A stretch of 52,897 nucleotides of DNA, taken from Promethearchaeota archaeon (GTDB lineage: Archaea > Asgardarchaeota > Lokiarchaeia > Sigynarchaeales > SOKP01). The position numbers were made by a program, and so were the translations under genes. Below the pieces are notes generated by a model. It did not search any database. It was given only the letters and a program-made list of their open reading frames with translations, and was not told where the DNA came from. The stretch is from contig JAEOTW010000049.1 in NCBI GenBank assembly GCA_016839655.1, positions 1 to 52,897 on the forward strand. The letters run 5' to 3'. Below, piece after piece: positions 43,460 through 51,908 of the stretch. Position 1 is the first letter of the stretch. Every line of letters begins with the position of its first letter.

Positions 43460-45055
43460 TTAAATAAAAATTGTGATATTATAATTCCCAACCAGCTTAA
43501 CTAGATTCGTTCTTAAATCGTGTTCTCTTAACACAACATTACCTTTTTTATAGATGTCAATTTCAATAAATGTCTCATCAAAACGTTCAGGATTAAGATT
43601 TCCACCATTAGAAAATATTGTGTGATCTATTTTTACATTAAATGAAATACTGGGAGAACTATTCAAACAAAGATCAATTTGTGAGCGCGCAAATTGAGAA
43701 AGTACATCACCTGAATCTATTAATTCTGTCCTCCATACACTTAAAGGAGTCGGAATTAGACTATGAAAACAACAGACTCCAAATATTTTTTGATGACTAA
43801 GTGATAAAACTTTTTCTATAAAATTATTCATTCTTTTTCTTCCAATGAAACCTTCAGTAGAATCTCTAGTGGTAGAATTTAAGCCTTGGAAGTATAATTT
43901 ATCATTTTCATATAAAGGATCAAATTCTCCAAAGTATTGTTTCCAATATTCCCAAGCGGGTGGTTTTGAGTCTGTAAAACCAGGCACAACTAAATATGGA
44001 TATTCTAATTTATTGATTTTTTCTTTCGCAATTTTAAATTCTTCTTTATAACTATTTTGAGTTACATTCCCTACATGAACTACTAAATCGACATCTTCAA
44101 TTCCATTAATTCTCTTTATAGCCTTATCAAGATTAGTAATTTCGATATCGGATTCACTATTGATTAAAGAATGTGATAATTGAATAAATTTACATATAGG
44201 TTTCTGATCTTTTTTCAAATCTAGTGGAAGATAGTAGTTAACATTTCGATGTATTTCACTTTTCGCATCTGAATCTAGTATAGGAATTATCTTAAAAGTA
44301 AGATTGTTCTGATCAATATCAATAATTGAATAAGTAAATAAATCTCTATACCTAGTTTTATTACAACAAAACGTACCTGCGTTAAATATGAATAAATCTT
44401 TATCACTACTACTCACAGTATATAAATTGGAAGTATGTCTATGACCATTTAACACTAAATCTGCCTTTGAATCTAAAAGCATTTTAAGCATATCCCCTGA
44501 ATCATCAATTGCAGATCTTTCTTTTCCTGTATTTGGAATAGGGATGAGCTGATGATGGAAGCATACAACCTTAAATTTGTTATCTCGTTCTGGTATTTCC
44601 AATCTCTTTCTAACAGCTTCAATTACATTATGATGAATTATCCCTCCCGGTAGATCTGGCTTAGTACTATCTATTCCGATAACGTATAATTCATCGTCTT
44701 CATACTCATAATGCCGTCTGCCGATCATTTCCTCAAATAAAAGATACCCAACGTTCATAGCATCATGATTTCCAATTAGAATCATTAATGGGCATTTAGA
44801 AATTGGGTCAAATTTCTTAAATTGTTCCATAGCAAATTCATAATCTAAAAGAGTTCCAGTTTGAGTAATATCTCCAAGATGTAAATAAAGATCTACATTA
44901 CTTATTTTGTTTATTTTTTCTATCCCTAAATTAAAAGCGTGAAGATTAAAAGGCCCCCTTGCATGAGTGATATGGGTATCTGAAACAATAACTATTCTCT
45001 TTTTAGTTGTATTTTTTTTTTCAGATTTTAATTTCACGCTTTTTTCAGAGATCAT
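43460..45055 (-). CDS. Tandem calcineurin-like phosphoesterase, second domain degenerate
   Basis: The 531-residue protein contains two metallophosphoesterase folds. In the first (about 18-265) all metal-binding motifs are present: SDTH (25-28), GDITQTG, GNHD (95-98), CFHH (165-168) and GHRH (204-207). It should hydrolyse phosphate mono- or diesters, nucleotides or phosphoproteins. The second (about 285-525) has the same fold order but lost its ligands: LSHS instead of SDTH, GNVTQ instead of GDxxQ, GFTDS instead of GNHD, and no His at the last motif. It is likely a non-catalytic domain with a structural or binding function. Downstream of it (minus strand) lies the MoaD-like gene; upstream the two hexapeptide proteins on the same strand. 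Confidence 0.88.
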   Translation of the reverse strand: MISEKSVKLKSEKKNTTKKRIVIVSDTHITHARGPFNLHAFNLGIEKINKISNVDLYLHLGDITQTGTLLDYEFAMEQFKKFDPISKCPLMILIGNHDAMNVGYLLFEEMIGRRHYEYEDDELYVIGIDSTKPDLPGGIIHHNVIEAVRKRLEIPERDNKFKVVCFHHQLIPIPNTGKERSAIDDSGDMLKMLLDSKADLVLNGHRHTSNLYTVSSSDKDLFIFNAGTFCCNKTRYRDLFTYSIIDIDQNNLTFKIIPILDSDAKSEIHRNVNYYLPLDLKKDQKPICKFIQLSHSLINSESDIEITNLDKAIKRINGIEDVDLVVHVGNVTQNSYKEEFKIAKEKINKLEYPYLVVPGFTDSKPPAWEYWKQYFGEFDPLYENDKLYFQGLNSTTRDSTEGFIGRKRMNNFIEKVLSLSHQKIFGVCCFHSLIPTPLSVWRTELIDSGDVLSQFARSQIDLCLNSSPSISFNVKIDHTIFSNGGNLNPERFDETFIEIDIYKKGNVVLREHDLRTNLVKLVGNYNITIFI

Positions 45056-45061
45056 TTTTAT

Positions 45062-45799
45062 TTATTTCTCCTTTAATTTTGCCGGATGCCCTAGATATAT
45101 CGAATTTTCTTGTAAAATTTGATTAAATTTTGTATATGAATGAGCAGATAATTTAACTTTGCTTCTTATATGAGTTCCTGGAAGTAATACACATTTAGCC
45201 CCAATTAGTACATCATCTTCTATAATAATTTTCTTTAAAATGAATTTATCTTGTTCAATCCCGAAACTCAATATATTGCTATTCATTCCAATAATAACAT
45301 TTTTACCAATAGATACAAATTCAGAAGATATCCAACCATTATCATGGATTCCATGTTTTCCTATTTTTACTCCAAAAAATCGAAGTGTAAACCGATTTTT
45401 TAACCAAGGAAATGGACTTGAAGCTGTAATAAAAAGTGGCCATTTTTTAACAATATTTCTTATATTCCAATAGAAATAATTCTTGTCTTTTATATCCCTC
45501 TTAAAAATTCCTTCTTTTGGTGAATAGATTAGTTTTATTATAGTTAAAACCAAAACAGAAATTAAGATTGCACTTATCTGTAATATATGAACTAAAACTA
45601 AGATATTAAAAGGAAATATGAAAATAAACAATAAAAATAAACCATCCCTCCAAAGTAAGATTGTATAAAACAATTCAAATAATATACAAGGAACAAAACT
45701 TAATATAATCGTAATGAAATAGAGAACAAGATATTTATTTCTAAGCCTCTCATCTATTGGAGTCGGTGAATCTCCTTTTAAACTAGCAGGTTGAAACAT
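45062..45799 (-). CDS. Membrane-anchored hexapeptide-repeat (left-handed beta-helix) protein 1
   Basis: The 245-residue protein has two or three hydrophobic helices in its first 95 residues (FITIILSFVPCILFELFYTI and following) and a left-handed beta-helix domain in its last 110 residues. That domain shows IGKNVIIGMNSNILSFG, IIEDDVLIGAKCVLLPG and similar hexapeptides. This is the LbH acyltransferase fold found in sugar and lipid acyltransferases. The catalytic His usual in LbH enzymes is not evident. It lies six bases before the phosphoesterase gene and three bases after the related larger protein, so the three likely form one operon. Its substrate is unknown. Confidence 0.75.
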   Translation of the reverse strand: MFQPASLKGDSPTPIDERLRNKYLVLYFITIILSFVPCILFELFYTILLWRDGLFLLFIFIFPFNILVLVHILQISAILISVLVLTIIKLIYSPKEGIFKRDIKDKNYFYWNIRNIVKKWPLFITASSPFPWLKNRFTLRFFGVKIGKHGIHDNGWISSEFVSIGKNVIIGMNSNILSFGIEQDKFILKKIIIEDDVLIGAKCVLLPGTHIRSKVKLSAHSYTKFNQILQENSIYLGHPAKLKEK

Positions 45800-45802
45800 A
45801 TC

Positions 45803-46669
45803 TTAGTTTATTCCTCCTTTATCACTCATTTGATCAATATTGCTCTTTTCTGTTGATCCAGCTTTTACTTTTTCAGCCTTTTTTTGGGATTCTTCAACTG
45901 ATTGAATCGGAAGTGTTATACTTACCGGTATCCCTACATGAATTAAATCCCCTTCTAAATTTTGATCAATCCAAGTATAACTATTTACTCCTAAAACTGC
46001 TCCATCTTGCATTGTTGTTCCAGGGCTTATTATAGTATGAGGCCCAACAATGCAAGCTTTGCCTATTTTTACTTTTTTGATTATTATCTTTTCCTGAGAT
46101 ATTAGATGTGAAAAAATACAAATATTTAGAGAAGTCATAGTAAAATCTCCAATTTCAATTAATTCTGGATCTATATATCCTTCATAAGCAACCACATTCT
46201 TTCCGATATGTACTCCGAAAAAACGATAAACAAATATATCAGACCAAGGTAATGGTAGAGCTCTAGCTAACCAAACAGGAAAATATGCTGTCCAAAATCT
46301 TCGGTGGGTATATTTCCATTCTTTACTGTCTCTCTCGAATACCCCTTCTCGTGGGGGGTATAATTTGTTTAAAATTTTAAAAATAACTGCGGAAAATAAA
46401 ATAATAGAAAATGCAAATAAAAGTAAATTACCATAAATACTCAAAGGAAGGAGAAACCACTCCCACCATTGACCTATCAATAGGAATGGTAAAAATCTAT
46501 TCCCTGTTAAAAGATAATATAGATCATTATAAAACCATATATTTACTACTATGAGAATAAAGCATCCGACCAGAAATTGTAAAATTATTATGAGTGTAAA
46601 TGGCGTTTTATACACTCCCGAAGTGGAAATATATTCAGTTTTGAATTTTGAATCATCTATGGTTTCCAT
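45803..46669 (-). CDS. Membrane-anchored hexapeptide-repeat (left-handed beta-helix) protein 2
   Basis: The 288-residue protein is a paralogue of the neighbouring 245-residue protein, with a longer N-terminus. Hydrophobic helices lie at about 23-48, 57-74 and 79-102; both proteins share the YPPREGVFERDSKEW-type loop (PKEGIFKRDIKDK in protein 1) and the RFFGVHIGK/RFFGVKIGK junction. The LbH domain (about 150-262) contains HIGKNVVAYEGYIDPE, ELIEIGDFTMTSLNI and ACIVGPHTIISPG. The Lys/Glu/Ser-rich tail is unstructured. The two may form a hetero-oligomer, since LbH proteins work as trimers. The role in envelope lipid or sugar modification is inferred from the family. Confidence 0.75.
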   Translation of the reverse strand: METIDDSKFKTEYISTSGVYKTPFTLIIILQFLVGCFILIVVNIWFYNDLYYLLTGNRFLPFLLIGQWWEWFLLPLSIYGNLLLFAFSIILFSAVIFKILNKLYPPREGVFERDSKEWKYTHRRFWTAYFPVWLARALPLPWSDIFVYRFFGVHIGKNVVAYEGYIDPELIEIGDFTMTSLNICIFSHLISQEKIIIKKVKIGKACIVGPHTIISPGTTMQDGAVLGVNSYTWIDQNLEGDLIHVGIPVSITLPIQSVEESQKKAEKVKAGSTEKSNIDQMSDKGGIN

Positions 46670-46857
46670 ATATTTCTCCTTTATCGATTTCTTTATAATA
46701 TATTATAATTTTGAAAATAATTAAATCATGATACTGAATTTGGCAAAATCAAACCTAAAAGTAAAAATAATTAAAACTTATTACACTATGATTTATATAT
46801 TATTAATAAAATTAATTCATAAAATCAATACAAATTTAAAAATCGAGGTTGACAAAA

Positions 46858-47718
46858 TTGTCAATAGACTGGGCAAAAGCCGAACAGAAACCAGAAAAAA
46901 AATTATCGGTTGAGGGTAGATTCTTATTAGATCTTAGATCTAAAGTAAATGATCTAGAGAAACAATTGACTGATACTAAAAATGAATTGGCTCAAACAAA
47001 AGATAAATTAGCAGACACTATGAATGAACTAGATACCACTCAATCTAAACTTGAACAAACAGAAAATCAACTGACAGAATCAAAATCTGATCTTGAAAAA
47101 ACTAAAACAGAAGATCAAGATGTAATTCGGGACTTAAATACTGAAAATAACAACCTTAAAACTGAATTAGCAGAATATAAATCTAAATCTGAAGATCTTG
47201 AAGGCAAATCTGCTACTAGCGATGCAAAGGTTAACGATTTAACTACAGAATTAGAAGCAACCAAAGACAAAGCTTCTGATTTAGAAACGAAACTTAATGA
47301 AGCCAACAGCAAAGTTGAAACTTTATCCCCTCAGGTTGAAGAATTAAATTCTAAATGGACAACTGCTCAAGGTGAAATTAACCAATTAAATTCACAATTA
47401 AGCGAACTGAATAACACTCTCCTACAAAGAGATGCTCAAATCCAAGAATTAAACGATAAACTCTCTGATCAAGGACAAACATTAGAATCAACTGCAGCAC
47501 ATCTTCATGAAGTAGAAAATGAGTTGGATGAATTGAAACCTCCAGAAATTGGTGCGGGAGGATTCGCGTCTGACGAGCGAATCACTTGTCCTATGTGTGG
47601 AGCAGTCGGTAGTGATATAAAGACAGTTGAGGATAAAGGAAAAGTGCTCTCATACGTGGGACACATCCCAATGTACGCTAAGAAACACGTTTGCAAGAAA
47701 TGTGGTTATGAATTTTAA
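46858..47718 (+). CDS. Long coiled-coil protein with C-terminal zinc ribbon
   Basis: The protein is about 287 residues. From about residue 25 to 225 it is a nearly continuous coiled coil with heptads (LEKQLTDTKNELAQTKDKLA and following). The last 45 residues form a zinc ribbon with CPMCGAVG and, after a loop with GHIPMYAK, CKKCGYEF. I chose TTG 46858 because GAGGT (46845-46849) lies eight bases upstream; TTG 46849 overlaps that site. There is no signal or membrane segment. Coiled coils of this kind act as scaffolds or tethers; the zinc ribbon may bind nucleic acid or protein. No family recognised. Confidence 0.75.
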   Translation: MSIDWAKAEQKPEKKLSVEGRFLLDLRSKVNDLEKQLTDTKNELAQTKDKLADTMNELDTTQSKLEQTENQLTESKSDLEKTKTEDQDVIRDLNTENNNLKTELAEYKSKSEDLEGKSATSDAKVNDLTTELEATKDKASDLETKLNEANSKVETLSPQVEELNSKWTTAQGEINQLNSQLSELNNTLLQRDAQIQELNDKLSDQGQTLESTAAHLHEVENELDELKPPEIGAGGFASDERITCPMCGAVGSDIKTVEDKGKVLSYVGHIPMYAKKHVCKKCGYEF

Positions 47719-47852
47719 CCAAATACCTAATCTGGCAGAATAAATTTGCGATTTTTTATTTTACTTTTTCTTTTCTATTAGATTTTAATGTTTTATTTTT
47801 CCAATAAAATTTCTCGTAATTTTTATTAAATAATAACACTTTTGATTAGATT

Positions 47853-49160
47853 ATGAAAGAGAATGCTACGAGAAAATTTATTGGAACTTTACCTCAAAAA
47901 GAATTGCTCAAATTATATTCAAAACATGTAAATGGACCTAAAGTTCGATTTTTTAAAAGTATTGGATTAGGAGTTATTCCCGGTGAGAGATATGGTGTTA
48001 AATTGAGAGCATTAGAAAGTTCAAAACCTGGTGCTCCGCCTCTTGAATTCTATAATTGTCGAACTTCTGGAGGTGTATATAACTTAGGACATCAAAATCC
48101 AAGAATTTTTAAATTAATTAAAGAGGCATTAGAAGATGGACTTGATATTGGTGATCATATACTCCTATCAGAACAAAGAGCCCTACTGGGTAAAAAACTT
48201 GCCGAGTTATTACCAGGTGATATCAGTAAAACAACATTTGGTGTTGGAGGAGGAGAATCAATAGATTGTGCAATCAAGTTTTCAAGAGCATATACTAAGC
48301 GAAAAGGTTGCCTTTCTGCTATAGGTGGATATCACGGGCATACAGGATTTGCTTTAGCAACAGGGGATCCTGGTTTTAGAGAGAAATTTCTATGGGAACT
48401 TCCTGATTTTATACAAGTTCCCTTTGGAGATATTAATGCTATGAGAAAAGCAATAACGAATGATATTGCTTGTGTTATATTAGAGACTATTCCCGCCACA
48501 GCAGGTATTTTGATAGCAGATGAAGGATATTTTGCAGAAGTAAGGGAAATTTGCGATGAAAAGGGAACAATGATGATTATAGATGAAGTACAATCAGGAC
48601 TGGGTAGAACTGGGCATTTATGGGCTATTTATGGAGGGCTTTATCCAGATGAGAAAGTTGTGCCAGATTTTATGGTATTAGGAAAGGGTATGACAGCTGG
48701 AATTTATCCTCTCTCAACTTGTAGTTATAAGCCCTTCATTGAAAAAGCTGTTTATAAAGATGATCCATTTATTCATATCTCCACAACAGGGGGATCTGAT
48801 ATAGGGTGTGTAATTACTCTTGAAATGCTAAAGATACAATCAGATCAAAAATTCTTAGAACATGTAAAAGAAATGGGAGACTATTTCCAGAAGGGATTAC
48901 AACAAATAAAAAATGAATTTTCTGATTTAATTAAAGAAGTTAGAGGAAGAGGTCTTATGGTGGGTGTTGAGTTTCATAATGAAGCAGATAGTCAATTAGC
49001 TATGCTTTCCATAATTAAAGAAGGAGTTTTGCTTGATTATTGCAATAATAAAAAAGACACTCTCAAAATTTTGCCACCTTTGATAATACTAAAGAATGAG
49101 CTTGATGAAATATTAGATCGTATAAACAACGGTATATCTAAATTAAAGGCAATTAAATAA
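47853..49160 (+). CDS. Class III PLP-dependent aminotransferase
   Basis: The 435-residue protein is in the acetylornithine/4-aminobutyrate aminotransferase (class III) family. Motifs visible are TFGVGGGESIDCAIKFSRAY, the G-Y-H-G-H motif in GGYHGHTG, MIIDEVQSGLGRTG with the cofactor-stacking Asp, and the PLP-lysine in LGKGMTAGIYP. It transfers an amino group from an omega- or alpha-amino acid to a keto acid. Class III enzymes vary in substrate (ornithine, GABA, glutamate semialdehyde, taurine and others) and the residues here do not allow a choice. The gene is convergent with the transporter gene, 10 bases apart; no arginine pathway gene is near. Confidence 0.85.
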   Translation: MKENATRKFIGTLPQKELLKLYSKHVNGPKVRFFKSIGLGVIPGERYGVKLRALESSKPGAPPLEFYNCRTSGGVYNLGHQNPRIFKLIKEALEDGLDIGDHILLSEQRALLGKKLAELLPGDISKTTFGVGGGESIDCAIKFSRAYTKRKGCLSAIGGYHGHTGFALATGDPGFREKFLWELPDFIQVPFGDINAMRKAITNDIACVILETIPATAGILIADEGYFAEVREICDEKGTMMIIDEVQSGLGRTGHLWAIYGGLYPDEKVVPDFMVLGKGMTAGIYPLSTCSYKPFIEKAVYKDDPFIHISTTGGSDIGCVITLEMLKIQSDQKFLEHVKEMGDYFQKGLQQIKNEFSDLIKEVRGRGLMVGVEFHNEADSQLAMLSIIKEGVLLDYCNNKKDTLKILPPLIILKNELDEILDRINNGISKLKAIK

Positions 49161-49170
49161 AAAAGAAAAA

Positions 49171-50595
49171 TTATATTTTTGATTTTTTTTCTTGATGAAT
49201 AGTATCTCGTTGTTCTTTTACTTGTTTTAATCTTTCACCATCCAATGGGTAAAAGAATATTGCTATAATTGCAATCACTAAAGCTATAGCAGGATAAATA
49301 AACATTAGACTACGTAGTCCAAATTCTGGAATGTTTATTGGATTAAAGACTCCCCAATCTGCAATTAAGAACACGGGGCCGATAATAAGAAACACAAAAA
49401 CAGTTGCAAAACGTTGAAAGAAGATATTTACTCCATAATAGCCACCTTCTCTACGTGTACCTGTAATTACTTCATCCTCATCAACAATATCTGCTATAAT
49501 TATATCAATGATGTATAATGAACCAGACAATCCAATTCCTATCAAGAAAAAAACAATATAGGCAATAATCTCTAAAAACGGAGTAGTAGTATCAAGGAAA
49601 AATAAGGGAAGAAGAGTTACAATCCAGATTGTCATCGATAATAACCATGATTTTCTTGGACCAAACTTTTGAACTAAGGGTTTCCATAAAAGAGTCATAA
49701 AAAGAGCTGTTGATATAAAAGTTGCTCCCAATAATAAAGAAATCATTAATGGGTCTGTAAATCCTAAAACAAATTCTGCATATAAAGGCACTATTACGGG
49801 TAACATCCCATAAACAAACCAGTTTGCAATTTCAGCAGGTATATATCTCATAAAACTTTTACTTTTAACACAAAATTTAAGATTCTTAAAAAAAGATGGT
49901 GCTTTTTTGTAATCTTCTCGAAATTCAACTCTTTCCTTTGGAGAAAACTTCAAAAAAAGTAGTCCTGCTGCAATTACAATAATTCCTACAATAATTCCAT
50001 ATAAAGCGTATTCCCCAGGTTGTGGACTTGTATAACTTGAAATAAATATTCCCGGCATAATAAATGCAGCAATTAATCCAAAGATAGCAAATAATTGTCT
50101 AACATTATTACCTTTTGTTCTCTCTTCCTCTGTAAGAAAGATTTCGGGGTATAAAGCCGTAAAATTTATATCATACATAGTGAAAAAAAATTCGAAAACT
50201 ATGATGATGATAAGAAAATATATAAAATTTGAAATCACATCTAAAATGCCCCAGGTATATGGAGGTGTGAATAATAAAATCATTATTATTGCTATTGGAA
50301 TTAACGAAGTCATTATCCAAGGAAATCGACGACCAAATTTAGTGTGAGTTCTATCTGAAAAATAACCTATAATTGTGTCATTGAAACTATTCCAAATGGA
50401 CCATATTATGAATCCAAGCATTATCCAAGCAATATCGATTTGAACAACAGCATAATAGAAAGTAAATGTAAGAAATGTAAAAGCTTGATATGATGCTATA
50501 TCTGATAATTGTCCAATTCCATATCCCGCGGCTCTTTTATATGAAAATTTCTCAAATCCTTTTTCTCTTTCTTCCTTACTCATATTTATCATCAT
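49171..50595 (-). CDS. GPH/MFS-type cation-coupled sugar transporter
   Basis: The 474-residue protein has about 12 membrane helices. It matches the glycoside-pentoside-hexuronide (MelB/GPH) family within the MFS: the loop after helix 2 reads GYFSDRTHTKFGRRFPWI, the family motif, and RREGGYYGVNIF lies in the later cytoplasmic loop as in GPH transporters. These use H+ or Na+ to import sugars or related solutes. The N-terminal about 30 residues are charged cytosol-facing. The start is one of ATG 50595, 50592 or 50583. It is convergent with the aminotransferase and divergent from the Rag-like GTPase gene. The substrate is unknown. Confidence 0.85.
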   Translation of the reverse strand: MMINMSKEEREKGFEKFSYKRAAGYGIGQLSDIASYQAFTFLTFTFYYAVVQIDIAWIMLGFIIWSIWNSFNDTIIGYFSDRTHTKFGRRFPWIMTSLIPIAIIMILLFTPPYTWGILDVISNFIYFLIIIIVFEFFFTMYDINFTALYPEIFLTEEERTKGNNVRQLFAIFGLIAAFIMPGIFISSYTSPQPGEYALYGIIVGIIVIAAGLLFLKFSPKERVEFREDYKKAPSFFKNLKFCVKSKSFMRYIPAEIANWFVYGMLPVIVPLYAEFVLGFTDPLMISLLLGATFISTALFMTLLWKPLVQKFGPRKSWLLSMTIWIVTLLPLFFLDTTTPFLEIIAYIVFFLIGIGLSGSLYIIDIIIADIVDEDEVITGTRREGGYYGVNIFFQRFATVFVFLIIGPVFLIADWGVFNPINIPEFGLRSLMFIYPAIALVIAIIAIFFYPLDGERLKQVKEQRDTIHQEKKSKI

Positions 50596-50813
50596 AAATA
50601 TTATTTAATCTTAATAAAACAAATTGATAGTAATTCTCTTTATTACTTAATAAATGTTTAATTATCGATGATTTTCCAGTTTGAATCAAATTAAATAAGA
50701 AATTTATTGTTTTTACTTAAAATAGATTTAAATACATAATTATCTGTATAGTTCTTGGCGGAAAAATACATTAATGTTTATTATTATAATATAATTTAAT
50801 TATAGAGGGTAAA

Positions 50814-50820
50814 GGAGGTG
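50814..50820 (+). promoter_or_regulatory. Strong ribosome-binding site deciding a TTG start
   Basis: GGAGGTG lies eight bases before TTG 50829. There is no in-frame ATG before the P-loop, so this fixes the GTPase start at the TTG. Confidence 0.65.
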
Positions 50821-50828
50821 GAATTTAT

Positions 50829-51794
50829 TTGGAAGATTCTTTACAATTTTTTCATGAAGAAGAACCAACTGAAGAACGGACTTATAAAATTCTTTTTACT
50901 GGCTTAGATGGAGCTGGTAAAACCAGCATAATTTTGAGTCTCCAGAGAGAATTTTCAACAATAGCTTTAATTGAACCAACAAGAGGTGCTCAAAGACGTA
51001 CTTTTAAATTGTTAGGGCGGGAAATAAGTGAATGGGATCTGGGAGGACAAAAGAGTTATCTTATTTCTTATTTGCGAAATCCTAGCAAATATTTTGATGA
51101 TACAGAAGTTGCTATCTATGTTATTGACATATTAGATGCTTCTCGAATACATGAATCTTTGAGTTATCTTTATGATGTAGTTGCGAAGTTTGGTGAATTA
51201 AAGATTGAACCGTATGTGAATATTTTCTTTCATAAATATGATCCTAAATTAATCCAAAATGTTAAAAAAGAAATACAGGATCAAATAGAAGATGTAAAAA
51301 GCGGCATAATTGAGACACTGGATTATAAAAAAATCAATTTCTTTATCACTTCGATATACGATCCATACACTATTATAAATGCTATGTCCAAGATTTTATT
51401 GGAGTTATATCCTAAAACCCAATTGATACAAAAAACTGTTGAGGAATTTGCAAGGAAGTTAGATTGCGACGGATTAATGATAATAGATAAAAATTCGATA
51501 ATTATTGGCTCTTGCTTTAAGGATGATAGCTCAAAACAAATATTAAACGGTTATATCGCATATTTCTTAACCCTTAATGACGTATTTTCAGATATGATAT
51601 TAGAGAAGCAGGAAGATCAGATTGTGGTAAGGAGATCAGATAATTATTTCCTATTCAAACCAATAATCTTAGAAGAAATGACAAATCCTTATTATATGCT
51701 TGTTTTAAAAAGAAAAAATCCTCAAGATATTTATTTTATGAATAAAGATGTTAAAGCATTTGTTAATATTTTCAAGGATATCATCAAAGATTAA
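50829..51794 (+). CDS. Rag/Gtr-like GTPase with roadblock-like C-terminal domain
   Basis: The 321-residue protein has an acidic N-terminal stretch (1-18), P-loop GLDGAGKT (25-32), switch II WDLGGQ (69-74) and the guanine motif HKYD (135-138); the His in place of Asn is a trait of Rag/Gtr GTPases. The C-terminal part (about 190-315) has the alternating strand and helix pattern of a roadblock domain, as in Rag proteins. It starts at TTG with an excellent ribosome-binding site. It is a distant paralogue of the GTPase at 41964. Rag proteins in eukaryotes sense nutrients as heterodimers; a pairing of these two is conceivable but the genes are 8 kb apart. No lipid anchor motif. Confidence 0.85.
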   Translation: MEDSLQFFHEEEPTEERTYKILFTGLDGAGKTSIILSLQREFSTIALIEPTRGAQRRTFKLLGREISEWDLGGQKSYLISYLRNPSKYFDDTEVAIYVIDILDASRIHESLSYLYDVVAKFGELKIEPYVNIFFHKYDPKLIQNVKKEIQDQIEDVKSGIIETLDYKKINFFITSIYDPYTIINAMSKILLELYPKTQLIQKTVEEFARKLDCDGLMIIDKNSIIIGSCFKDDSSKQILNGYIAYFLTLNDVFSDMILEKQEDQIVVRRSDNYFLFKPIILEEMTNPYYMLVLKRKNPQDIYFMNKDVKAFVNIFKDIIKD

Positions 51795-51908
51795 ATTCCT
51801 ATTTTCCTTAATTTAAAAAATCATTTATACTTGAAATTTTAAATTAGGGCAAAAATAAATATTTTACAATCTTAAACTTATATACTTAATAGTAATGTTT
51901 GGTCTAAG

